From Candidatus Faecivivens stercoravium (lineage in GTDB: Bacteria; Bacillota; Clostridia; Oscillospirales; Ruminococcaceae): a DNA stretch of 10,343 bases. The stretch spans positions 1 to 10,343 of the forward strand of contig DVHA01000290.1 in the NCBI GenBank assembly GCA_018712425.1, read 5' to 3'. Shown here in pieces: positions 1 through 5,559 of this stretch. Every line of letters begins with the position of its first letter. The first letter of the stretch is position 1. The notes beneath the pieces were generated by a model, which saw only the letters and a program-made list of their open reading frames with translations, was not told where the DNA came from and made no database searches. The translations under genes and the position numbers were made by a program.

Positions 1-6
1 TCCCAT

Positions 7-44
7 CCAAGGGGAACCCTTGGTCGCTGCCTTAAGGGCAGCGA
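7..44. repeat. Tandem GC-rich hairpins at the left edge
   Basis: Two perfect stem-loops stand side by side. Bases 7-13 pair with 17-23 (7 bp, GAA loop). Bases 24-31 pair with 37-44 (8 bp, 5-base loop). No U-run follows on the plus strand, so they do not look like a simple terminator of a gene to the left. They could be part of a dispersed intergenic repeat or the end of an RNA cut by the window. Bases 45-124 show nothing else I can support. The identity of the element is unknown. Confidence 0.4.
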
Positions 45-124
45 AATTAGCCTTCAATGCTTCGTGCTTTTCCGCAAGTTTATGCGCTGGCGGGAGGGAA
101 AATCCGGCGGATGAAAAAAAGGGG

Positions 125-153
125 TTGCAAAAATCCGAAAAATACGGTAAACT
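125..153 (+). promoter_or_regulatory. Candidate sigma-A promoter for efp
   Basis: TTGCAA at 125-130 is followed after 17 bases by TAAACT at 148-153. The -35 is 4/6 to TTGACA and the -10 keeps the TA...T pattern. The nearby TATAAG at 153-158 would need a 22-base spacer and is less likely. The start would fall near 160, giving a leader of about 85 bases. Confidence 0.45.
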
Positions 154-197
154 ATAAGGGTATGGTAGACCCATCTGCTTATGGGCTATCGCCTGAA

Positions 198-214
198 GCG
201 CACGTTTGGTGCGC
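198..214 (+). other. Leader hairpin upstream of efp
   Basis: GCGCAC (198-203) pairs with GTGCGC (209-214), a perfect 6-bp stem with a 5-base loop. It lies 17 bases before the GGAGGT ribosome binding site (232-237), which stays unpaired. There is no U-run. It could stabilise the 5' end of the message, but no function can be shown. Confidence 0.4.
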
Positions 215-244
215 CGGAAATCTAAAATAATGGAGGTACGCCCA

Positions 245-802
245 ATGGTTACAGCAGGCGATTTCAGAAACGGACTTACTTTTGATATGGACGGCCAGGT
301 TATGCAGGTCGTTGAATTCCAGCACGTTAAACCCGGCAAGGGCGCGGCTTTCGTCCGCACCAAGCTCAAAAACGTCATCACGGGGGCGGTCACCGAGACC
401 ACCTTCAACCCCACCGCGAAATTCCAGGAAGCGTATGTCGAGCGCAAGGATATGGAATACCTCTACGAGGATTCCGGCCTCTACTACTTTATGGACCCCG
501 AGACCTACGAGCAGCTGCCCGTATCCGGCGACGTCATGAACGATTCCTTCAAGTTTGTCAAGGAGAACATGGTCTGCAAGATCCTCTCCTACAAGGGCAA
601 CGTCTTCGGCGTCGAGGCCCCGAACTTTGTCGAGCTGAAGGTCACCAAGACCGACCCCGGCTTTAAGGGCAACACCGCGACCAACACCACCAAGCCCGCG
701 ACCCTCGAGACCGGCGCGGTGATCAAGGTCCCGCTGTTCATCGACGAAGGGGAAATGATCAAAATCGACACCCGTACCGGCGAATACCTCTCCAGAGCGT
801 AA
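245..802 (+). CDS. efp: Translation elongation factor P
   Basis: This is EF-P, which binds between the P and E sites of stalled ribosomes and promotes peptide bond formation at consecutive prolines. The protein is 185 residues, the normal family length, with the KOW-like N-terminal domain followed by two OB-fold domains. The tip loop reads KPGKG with Lys32 at the usual modification site. The C-terminus carries the family pattern of VPLFIDEGE followed by IDTRTGEYLSRA. I chose the ATG at 245 because GGAGGT at 232-237 precedes it by 7 bases and the protein then begins in the conserved way (MVTAGDFRNG). An in-frame ATG at 206 would add 13 unconserved residues and lacks a ribosome binding site. 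The gene ends 54 bases before the next one and is probably co-transcribed with it. No Lys32-modifying enzyme is seen in the window. Confidence 0.97.
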   Translation: MVTAGDFRNGLTFDMDGQVMQVVEFQHVKPGKGAAFVRTKLKNVITGAVTETTFNPTAKFQEAYVERKDMEYLYEDSGLYYFMDPETYEQLPVSGDVMNDSFKFVKENMVCKILSYKGNVFGVEAPNFVELKVTKTDPGFKGNTATNTTKPATLETGAVIKVPLFIDEGEMIKIDTRTGEYLSRA

Positions 803-829
803 ACCCGGGCGTAAGCATCTGTCAGAAAA

Positions 830-844
830 GCCCGGTGGCCGGGC
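830..844 (+). other. Intercistronic hairpin before the zinc-ribbon gene
   Basis: GCCCGG (830-835) and CCGGGC (839-844) form a perfect 6-bp GC stem with a TGG loop. It sits 2 bases before GGAGG (847-851). There is no U-run, so termination is unlikely. It may affect translation initiation or message processing between efp and the next gene. Confidence 0.4.
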
Positions 845-856
845 GCGGAGGTTTTT

Positions 857-1312
857 ATGGAACTGATGGAAAAAGTCTCTTATCTCAAAGGTCTTGTAGA
901 TATGGCGGAGTTTGACCCTTCGTCCAAGGAAACCAAGGTGTTAAACGCGATGCTGGAAGTCCTCGACGAGATGGCGAAGACGGTGCAGAGCCTCACCGAG
1001 GCCAACGCCCAAATGTGCGACGTCATCGAATCGATCGACGAGGATCTCTCCCAGGTGGAAGAGGACCTCTACGGCGACGAGGATGAGGACGAAGAGGACG
1101 AGGGCGGCGATTTTGATATCGAAGACGACGAGGATGACGACGGCGACCTCTATGAGGTCACCTGCCCCTCCTGCGGCGAGGTCTTCGACGTCGACGAGTT
1201 CATGCTCGACGAGGGGGAAATCAACTGCCCCAACTGCGGCGAACGGCTGGAGTTTGACCTCCAGATCGGCGACCCGCCGGTCCAGGCCGAAGAAGCCCCT
1301 TCGGAGGAATAA
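857..1312 (+). CDS. CD1247-type acidic protein with C-terminal zinc ribbon
   Basis: A 151-residue protein of unknown function. Residues 1-70 are predicted helical and start with MELMEKVSYLKGL, resembling the N-terminal domain named after Clostridioides difficile CD1247 (recalled from memory, not searched). Residues 62-98 are extremely acidic, almost only Asp, Glu and Gly. Residues 101-135 form a zinc ribbon with CPSC (Cys103, Cys106) and CPNC (Cys124, Cys127). The start is set by GGAGG at 847-851, 5 bases upstream. Related proteins are sometimes labelled as AraC-type regulators, but no helix-turn-helix is visible, so I would not use that name. Its position after efp suggests co-expression and perhaps a role near translation or RNA polymerase, but that is only inference. 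Confidence 0.85.
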   Translation: MELMEKVSYLKGLVDMAEFDPSSKETKVLNAMLEVLDEMAKTVQSLTEANAQMCDVIESIDEDLSQVEEDLYGDEDEDEEDEGGDFDIEDDEDDDGDLYEVTCPSCGEVFDVDEFMLDEGEINCPNCGERLEFDLQIGDPPVQAEEAPSEE

Positions 1313-1359
1313 CTTTTTATCCTGATGGTAGGGGCGGATGCCCTTTACCGATATACAAA

Positions 1360-1384
1360 CCGGGTAAAACCTCGTTTTATCCGG
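1360..1384. terminator. Perfect inverted repeat, possible weak terminator
   Basis: Bases 1360-1370 pair with 1374-1384: 11 bp including one G-U pair, with a 3-base loop. It lies 47 bases after the stop of the zinc-ribbon gene and 14 bases before the FMN aptamer. No U-run follows on the plus strand (A-rich instead), so intrinsic termination would be weak. It may separate the efp unit from the riboswitch transcript, or overlap the promoter of the latter, which I cannot place with confidence. Confidence 0.35.
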
Positions 1385-1396
1385 AAAAACTTCATA

Positions 1397-1539
1397 CGTT
1401 GTTTCGGGGCGGAGTGCAATTCTCCACCGGCAGTACAGTCTGCGAACGCTGTTTTAACGGCGCCGACCCGGCGAAATTCCGGGACCGACGGTGAGATCCT
1501 TCTTTAAGGGGGATTTAAGTCCGGATGAGAGAAACAAAG
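1397..1539 (+). promoter_or_regulatory. FMN riboswitch (RFN element)
   Basis: The aptamer senses flavin mononucleotide and controls the riboflavin transporter downstream. The closing helix P1 pairs 1399-1405 with 1531-1537. Conserved blocks appear in order: GGGGCGGAGTG then ACCGGCAGTA (about 1406-1435), AGTCTGCGAACG (about 1437-1448), GGCGAAATTCCGGGACCGACGGT (about 1471-1493) and GTCCGGATGAGAGAAAC at 1519-1535. These match the RFN consensus closely. A strong terminator at 1590-1612 follows, so the expected mechanism is FMN-promoted transcription termination. The segment 1545-1549 can pair with 1592-1596 and could be part of an antiterminator, but that pairing is short and only suggested. Open frames across this element are non-coding shadows. 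Confidence 0.95.
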
Positions 1540-1589
1540 GAAGTGCGGGATGAGGCGCAGTGCCCTTGCCCCGTGTGACCGAGGATTTT

Positions 1590-1625
1590 GCCCCGCTGGT
1601 TTCCGGCGGGGCTTTCCATTTTTCC
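1590..1625 (+). terminator. Riboswitch expression-platform terminator
   Basis: Bases 1590-1599 pair with 1603-1612 (10 bp with one G-U pair, 3-base loop), followed by a broken U-rich run (CTTTCCATTTTTCC). It lies between the FMN aptamer and ribU. It is the expected off-state hairpin. Confidence 0.8.
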
Positions 1626-1686
1626 GGGCAATGTCTGAAGCGAAATTATTTTGCTGTGGGGCGTGTCCCCGGAAAGGAAGATCTGT

Positions 1687-2289
1687 ATGGTAACCACCAA
1701 ACCCCGTGTCACAACCAGAGCGCTCGTCATGACGGCGATGCTGTCGGCGATTGCGTTCATCCTGATGTTCATCAACTTTTCGGTGCCGTTTATGCCCAGC
1801 TTTATTAAGCTGGACATTTCGGAACTGCCGGCGCTGATCGGGTCCTTCAGCTTAGGGCCGGTTTACGGCGTCGTCATCTGCCTTGTCAAGAACCTCTTAA
1901 ACCTGACCCAAACGTCCACCGGCGGTGTCGGGGAACTGTCCAACTTCCTGCTGGGGACGATGTTCGTCTTTCCGGCGGGGCTGATCTACCAGCGGATGAA
2001 GAACCGGAAGGGCGCGATCATCGGCAGCCTCGTTGGGGCGGTCATCATGGCGGTCGGGTCGGTCTTCACCAATATTTTCCTGGTTTATCCGATCTACTAC
2101 CAGGTGGCGGCACCGAAAGATGCTATCCTTCAAGCCTACCAGGCGATTATCCCGGCGATGAAGAGCGTGGAGCAGTCGATCATCTGCTTCAACATGCCGT
2201 TTACCTTCCTGAAGGCGATGCTGAGCGTTCTGGTCACCTTCCTGATTTATAAGCGGATTTCCCCGGTTATCAAAGGCGTCCATAAGTAA
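1687..2289 (+). CDS. ribU: ECF-type riboflavin transporter, S component RibU
   Basis: This is the substrate-binding membrane subunit of an energy-coupling factor transporter. It binds riboflavin and works with the shared EcfT/EcfA1/EcfA2 module, which is not in the window. The protein is 200 residues with about six hydrophobic segments. Diagnostic stretches are KLDISELPALIG (residues 41-52), LVKNLLNL with TGGVGELSNF (66-87) and TNIFLVYPIYY (129-139). The N-terminal region TTRALVMTAMLSAIAF is also typical. The ATG at 1687 is preferred because AGGAAG lies 6 bases upstream. The in-frame ATG at 1651 has no such site and would add residues that do not fit the family. The FMN riboswitch in front supports the substrate assignment, and a terminator follows at once, so the gene is monocistronic. 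Confidence 0.95.
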   Translation: MVTTKPRVTTRALVMTAMLSAIAFILMFINFSVPFMPSFIKLDISELPALIGSFSLGPVYGVVICLVKNLLNLTQTSTGGVGELSNFLLGTMFVFPAGLIYQRMKNRKGAIIGSLVGAVIMAVGSVFTNIFLVYPIYYQVAAPKDAILQAYQAIIPAMKSVEQSIICFNMPFTFLKAMLSVLVTFLIYKRISPVIKGVHK

Positions 2290-2294
2290 AATAG

Positions 2295-2326
2295 ACCGGC
2301 GCGGGAGGTTTCCTGCGCCGGTTTTT
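2295..2326 (+). terminator. Rho-independent terminator of ribU
   Basis: Bases 2295-2306 pair with 2311-2322 (12 bp, one G-U pair, 4-base loop), followed at once by a run of five T (2322-2326). It starts 5 bases after the ribU stop codon. Confidence 0.92.
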
Positions 2327-2401
2327 CACATCTTTCGGGGTGAAATGGGGAAAACCGGCCGCATACGGCATTCCATTTTTATACCAGACGCAGGATGCGA
2401 C

Positions 2402-2430
2402 TTCCCTTTTTCCGGAAAAAGATGTATAAT
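2402..2430 (+). promoter_or_regulatory. Candidate promoter of the tautomerase and two-component operon
   Basis: A perfect TATAAT at 2425-2430 lies 71 bases before the first gene. The best-spaced -35 (17 bases) is TTCCCT at 2402-2407, which is poor, so an activator may be needed. The spacer is filled by a perfect 16-bp palindrome, listed separately. Confidence 0.55.
2406..2421. promoter_or_regulatory. 16-bp perfect palindrome, candidate operator
   Basis: CTTTTTCCGGAAAAAG is identical to its own reverse complement. It lies in the spacer, ending 3 bases before TATAAT, where a dimeric regulator would block or remodel polymerase binding. LytTR regulators normally bind direct repeats, so the LytTR protein encoded here is not the obvious ligand. 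No regulator can be named. Confidence 0.5.
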
Positions 2431-2459
2431 AAGGGCATAACGCTGTAAGCTGTTTTGTC

Positions 2460-2478
2460 CCGCCGGCGGTTCCGGCGG
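2460..2478 (+). other. Leader hairpin before the tautomerase genes
   Basis: CCGCCGG (2460-2466) pairs with CCGGCGG (2472-2478), a 7-bp GC stem with a 5-base loop. It lies about 10 bases before AAGGAGG. No U-run follows. It could stabilise the message or mask the start region. Confidence 0.4.
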
Positions 2479-2501
2479 AAAACCTGAAGGAGGAATACCC
2501 T

Positions 2502-2843
2502 ATGCCGTTTATCCACATGATGACCAATGTATCTGTTTCCGAAGCCGCCGAAAAGGCGATGAAGGAGGCGTTCGGGAAAGCGATTTCGATTATCCCCGGC
2601 AAGAGCGAGCAGTGGCTGATGGCCGATATCGAAGGGGAGCACCGCCTCTACCTCGCGGGGAGCGGGGAACCGGCCGCGATGGTGGAGGTGAGCCTCTACG
2701 GCAGCGCCGCCGGCGAGACTTATAACAAGCTGACCGGGGCGGTCACTGAAACCGTTGTAAAAAACCTCGGGATCGACCCCGCGCGGGTGTACGTCAAATA
2801 CGCCGAGACCCCTTATTGGGGCTGGAACGGCGAAAACTTCTGA
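2502..2843 (+). CDS. MIF-family tautomerase, first copy
   Basis: A 113-residue protein of the macrophage migration inhibitory factor branch of the tautomerase superfamily. These are small trimeric enzymes that use the N-terminal proline, exposed after removal of Met, as a catalytic base on keto-enol substrates such as phenylpyruvate. Here Pro2 is present (MPFI), TNV at residues 8-10 matches the MIF strand, Lys34 in IPGKSE aligns with MIF Lys32, and RVYVKY then GWN (residues 96-109) matches the C-terminal strand. The MIF Tyr95 equivalent is Tyr97, but the Asn97 position is Lys99. The CXXC redox motif of animal MIF is absent. Start is set by AAGGAGG about 8 bases upstream. It heads a four-gene operon, with the paralogue 12 bases downstream. 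The physiological substrate is unknown. Confidence 0.9.
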   Translation: MPFIHMMTNVSVSEAAEKAMKEAFGKAISIIPGKSEQWLMADIEGEHRLYLAGSGEPAAMVEVSLYGSAAGETYNKLTGAVTETVVKNLGIDPARVYVKYAETPYWGWNGENF

Positions 2844-2855
2844 GGAGGGATTTGT

Positions 2856-3194
2856 ATGCCGATGGTTGGGGTGATTACCAACGTGTCGATTTCCGGCTCC
2901 GCCCGGGCTGAACTGGCCAGAGGGCTGGGCGAGGCGGTCCAGCTGATTCCCGGCAAGAGCGAGAGCCAGCTGATGATCAAAATCGAAGGAGAATCGGCCA
3001 TCTACTTTAAAGGCCGGGACGACCTGCCGGCGGCTTATGTCTGGACGGACGTCTCGGGCCATGCGGACGGGGCGGCTTACAAAGCCTTCGGGGCCGCAGT
3101 AACCCGGCTGCTGGGGAAGGTGCTGGCCATCCCCGGCGGGAATGTTTACCTGACGGTCCGGGAGATCCCGGTGTGGGTGGTGAACGGGGAATAA
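2856..3194 (+). CDS. MIF-family tautomerase, second copy
   Basis: A 112-residue paralogue of the preceding gene, sharing IPGKSE, TNVS and the overall layout but clearly diverged. The catalytic Pro2 (MPMV) and Lys34 are kept. Tyr98 in NVYL aligns with MIF Tyr95, while the Asn97 position is Thr100. The C-terminus VWVVNGE lacks the GWN...F ending of the first copy, and that segment borders the active site of the neighbouring subunit in MIF trimers. GGAGGG immediately follows the previous stop and precedes this ATG by 6 bases, so translation is likely coupled. The pair may form separate trimers or a mixed trimer with two kinds of active site; this is inference. The stop is 2 bases before the response regulator start. 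Confidence 0.88.
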   Translation: MPMVGVITNVSISGSARAELARGLGEAVQLIPGKSESQLMIKIEGESAIYFKGRDDLPAAYVWTDVSGHADGAAYKAFGAAVTRLLGKVLAIPGGNVYLTVREIPVWVVNGE

Positions 3195-3196
3195 CG

Positions 3197-3901
3197 ATGG
3201 TCACGATTGCAATCTGCGACGATGTACAGGCCGACCAGCAGATGGTCGCGTCGCTCATCCGAAGCCTGAACCCCTTTGACGGGCAGTATACGCTGGAACT
3301 CTTCGGGAGCGGGGACGAGCTGCTCCGGTCGGAGAAGCGGCCCTACGACCTGGTGGTGCTGGATGTCCAGATGCCGGAGAAGAACGGCTATAAGACCGCC
3401 CAGCAGCTTCGGGAGACCGACGGACGGACGATCCTCGCCTTCCTCACCGGCGTCGCCGCCCCGACAGTCGAGGTCTTCCGGGTAACCCCTTTCCGCTATC
3501 TGATGAAGCAGATGGGGGAGGAGGAGTTAAAGGCCGAGCTGACCGCCTGTTTCCAGGAGGTGGAGCGGCGGCAGCGGTTTATCGTCTTCCAGGCGGGGGG
3601 CGAGATTCTGCGGCTGCCGGCGGCGTCGGTCCTCTACCTGGTCATCCAGGGGCGGGCGGTCGAGCTGGTGACCGACAAGGGGCGGAGGAGCCTGAAGGCC
3701 AAGATGGCGGATATGTACAGCCTCTTGGCCCCCTACGGGTTTGGGTACTGCCACAAGAGCTACCTTGTCAACTTCTCCCGGGTGGTGTCGGTCAGCAACA
3801 ATTCGGTCATTATGGAAAACGGCGACATCCTCCCGATTTCCCAGCCGAAGGCCAAGAGCTTTAAGTCGGAATTTTTGCGGTACGCCAAGACCGCCGTCTG
3901 A
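3197..3901 (+). CDS. LytTR-family response regulator (AgrA/LytR type)
   Basis: A 234-residue two-component response regulator. The receiver domain (about 1-120) has the acidic pair Asp8-Asp9, the phosphoacceptor Asp56 in LVVLDVQMP, Thr84 in AFLTG and Lys104 in RYLMKQM. The LytTR DNA-binding domain (about 128-234) has VLYL...GRAVELVT, CHKSYLVNF (185-193) and LPISQPKAK (212-220), all typical. LytTR proteins bind promoter direct repeats through a beta-fold domain. The ATG at 3197 is chosen because it lies 2 bases past the previous stop and begins the conserved MVTIAICDD; an upstream ATG at 3173 inside the tautomerase gene adds eight unrelated residues. The ribosome binding site is weak (GGGGA), which fits translational coupling. 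The cognate kinase follows 10 bases downstream. Confidence 0.95.
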   Translation: MVTIAICDDVQADQQMVASLIRSLNPFDGQYTLELFGSGDELLRSEKRPYDLVVLDVQMPEKNGYKTAQQLRETDGRTILAFLTGVAAPTVEVFRVTPFRYLMKQMGEEELKAELTACFQEVERRQRFIVFQAGGEILRLPAASVLYLVIQGRAVELVTDKGRRSLKAKMADMYSLLAPYGFGYCHKSYLVNFSRVVSVSNNSVIMENGDILPISQPKAKSFKSEFLRYAKTAV

Positions 3902-3911
3902 GGGGGATAAG

Positions 3912-5255
3912 ATGGGACAGGTGCAGAGTTTCCTTTACGGGGCGGTCTCGGCGGCCCCGTCAAACGTCTTTATCCTCCTGATGATGGAGGATTTGTGCAG
4001 CCGGACGCTGACCCGCCGGGAGGGCCGGAAAGGGGGTCTCCCTTACCTGATGTCGGCGGCGGCGATCCTGCTGACGGCGGCCGATATCCTGCACAACAGC
4101 TTTGTGACCCTCGGGGTGACCTTCCTCATCCTGATGGGGCTGATGCTGTGGGAATACCGGGTAGAGCCGCCTCTGATCCGGGGGATCCTGGCGGGGGTGT
4201 TCGCGCTGATCACCTCCCCCAGCGACCTCGTCGGGGAGGGGTTCTGGCTGCTGGGCCGGGTCTACGGGTATGAAGGGGGGAGCATGCTCCTCTGCCAGGC
4301 GCTCGGCGGACAGATCTACCTGCTGCTCGTCTTCATCCTGATGCGCTGGTATATCCGGGCGGCGGTCAGCATCTTCCACGAGAGCACCGGCAGCTGGTTC
4401 TGGCTCTGCCTGATTGTGCCGGGGGCGAGCCTGCCGACGATGCTGGTCATCTGGCGGATGGCGATGACGGTGCGGTTCTCGGCCGGGCTGGAGCTGGCAC
4501 TGAACCTCTGCTGTTCGGCGCTGCTCTACGGGTGCCTCGCGGCGTTTATGCTGTTTGAGCGCATCGCCCTCCAGATGGAGGTCACCCGCGAGTACCAGGC
4601 AGTCCGGCTGCGGAGCGAGATGGAGCGGCGGCATTATGAGCTTTTGCAGCAGAAAAGCGACGAGTACGCGGCTGCGGTCCACGACATCAAGCACCATATG
4701 CGCGCCCTCCGGGACCTGGCCCGGCAGGGGGATTTAAGCGGGGTGGAAGGCTATCTCGACGCCCTCCGGGAGGACGAGGCGGGGCATCAGCGGGAAGGGC
4801 ACCGGATTTTCACCGAAGACAAGGTGCTCAATGTCCTGTTAAGCGAAAAGGCCGCCCGGGCGGCCGAAAAGGACATCCAGTTTGTCGTCTCGCTGACAGC
4901 GGGGCTGGACTTTATGGACCCGGTGGACGCGGTGGCGCTGATGGGCAACCTCCTCGACAACGCGATCGAGGGGGCCGAGACGACGCCGGACGGGGAAGAC
5001 CGGTTTATCCGGGTGACCATCCGGCCGTTCAACCAGGGGTTTGTCCTGATACAGGTCGAAAACAGCTTCCTGGGGCCGCTGCGGGAACGCCGGGGGCGGC
5101 TTCTGTCCACCAAAGACCCCGGCAGCCGGGGGTATGGGATGCGGAGCATCGCCCAGATCGCCGAAAAGGCCGGCGGCAGCATGGAATACGAGGCGGAGGG
5201 CGGCCGGTTTACCGTCACGGTGATGCTGGGGACGCTGGCCCGCGCAGAGGAATGA
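3912..5255 (+). CDS. AgrC-like sensor histidine kinase, GHKL type
   Basis: A 447-residue membrane histidine kinase, the likely partner of the LytTR regulator just upstream. Residues 1-220 are strongly hydrophobic with about six membrane segments. A coiled-coil linker (about 220-255) leads to the phosphoacceptor box VHDIKHHMRAL with His257. The ATPase domain has the N box MGNLLDNAIEGA (344-355) and the G box RGYGMRSI (406-413). Short GHKL domains after a polytopic sensor are typical of the AgrC/HPK10 class that often detects peptides. GAGGGGG at 3900-3906, overlapping the stop of the regulator, fixes the ATG at 3912. No AgrB protease or AgrD-like peptide gene is seen nearby. The 3' end overlaps a minus-strand gene by 41 bases. 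Confidence 0.93.
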   Translation: MGQVQSFLYGAVSAAPSNVFILLMMEDLCSRTLTRREGRKGGLPYLMSAAAILLTAADILHNSFVTLGVTFLILMGLMLWEYRVEPPLIRGILAGVFALITSPSDLVGEGFWLLGRVYGYEGGSMLLCQALGGQIYLLLVFILMRWYIRAAVSIFHESTGSWFWLCLIVPGASLPTMLVIWRMAMTVRFSAGLELALNLCCSALLYGCLAAFMLFERIALQMEVTREYQAVRLRSEMERRHYELLQQKSDEYAAAVHDIKHHMRALRDLARQGDLSGVEGYLDALREDEAGHQREGHRIFTEDKVLNVLLSEKAARAAEKDIQFVVSLTAGLDFMDPVDAVALMGNLLDNAIEGAETTPDGEDRFIRVTIRPFNQGFVLIQVENSFLGPLRERRGRLLSTKDPGSRGYGMRSIAQIAEKAGGSMEYEAEGGRFTVTVMLGTLARAEE

Positions 5256-5541
5256 CCTCGATTTTGAGGTCGGCAGAAAAGTCTAAAAGCCGCACCTTCA
5301 GGTACCCGTCCCGGGCGATGAAGAGGGCGGTCTCCGTCTCCGGCGGGTCGGCCGCCAGCCGGCAGCGCACCCCCACCGCCGTCCATCCGGCAAGGAGGCC
5401 GGAAAGGGCGAGGGTGATGAAAAAGGCGAGGAAGAAGGGGCGGAAGGCCATTCTCCACTCGGCAAAGCGGAGGCGGAGAAGCACCGCCCTTTCCTGGAAA
5501 CGGGAAGGGGCGGATTTTTTATTGGGGTGGGATTTTTTCAT
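5215..5541 (-). CDS. Small single-pass membrane protein downstream of spoIIP
   Basis: A 108-residue protein I do not recognise. Residues 1-34 are basic, residues 35-58 form one hydrophobic segment (FFLAFFITLALSGLLAGW), and the remaining 50 residues look like a small beta-rich domain (ALFIARDGYLKVRLLDF) that would face outward by the positive-inside rule. The ATG at 5541 is supported by AAGGAA 6 bases upstream on the minus strand. It follows spoIIP by 50 bases in the same direction and is probably co-transcribed, which hints at a sporulation or engulfment role. The last 41 bases overlap the kinase gene convergently. The competing plus-strand frame here is arginine-rich and unlikely. Confidence 0.65.
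   Translation of the reverse strand: MKKSHPNKKSAPSRFQERAVLLRLRFAEWRMAFRPFFLAFFITLALSGLLAGWTAVGVRCRLAADPPETETALFIARDGYLKVRLLDFSADLKIEVIPLRGPASPASP
5254..5271. other. Stem-loop at the convergent gene ends
   Basis: GACCTC (5254-5259) pairs with GAGGTC (5266-5271) around a 6-base loop, beginning within the stop codon of the kinase gene (TGA 5253-5255). Neither strand has a following U-run, so it is at best a weak bidirectional terminator between the converging transcripts. Confidence 0.3.
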
Positions 5542-5559
5542 GGGAAGTTCCTTTTTGGG

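Noticed and set aside
1..174. Minus-strand open frame from ATG at 174 running off the left edge
   Set aside because: No ribosome binding site, N-terminal half is Phe/Pro/Ser-rich with no protein-like character, and it would run across the efp promoter and the hairpins.
206..244. Upstream in-frame start for efp at 206
   Set aside because: It adds 13 basic residues absent from EF-P, overlaps the leader hairpin and lacks a ribosome binding site; the ATG at 245 has GGAGGT in place.
1325..1507. Plus-strand 60-codon open frame
   Set aside because: It lies on the FMN riboswitch, whose conserved blocks explain the sequence.
1515..1817. Minus-strand 100-codon open frame
   Set aside because: Antisense to the riboswitch terminator and the start of ribU; no supporting signals.
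2431..2501. Possible AgrD-like signal peptide gene in the operon leader
   Set aside because: No start codon with a ribosome binding site opens a peptide here; the leader holds only a hairpin and the ribosome binding site of the first tautomerase.
2379..3062. Minus-strand 227-codon open frame across the tautomerase genes
   Set aside because: GC-rich antisense shadow; the plus strand has two complete MIF-family proteins with ribosome binding sites.
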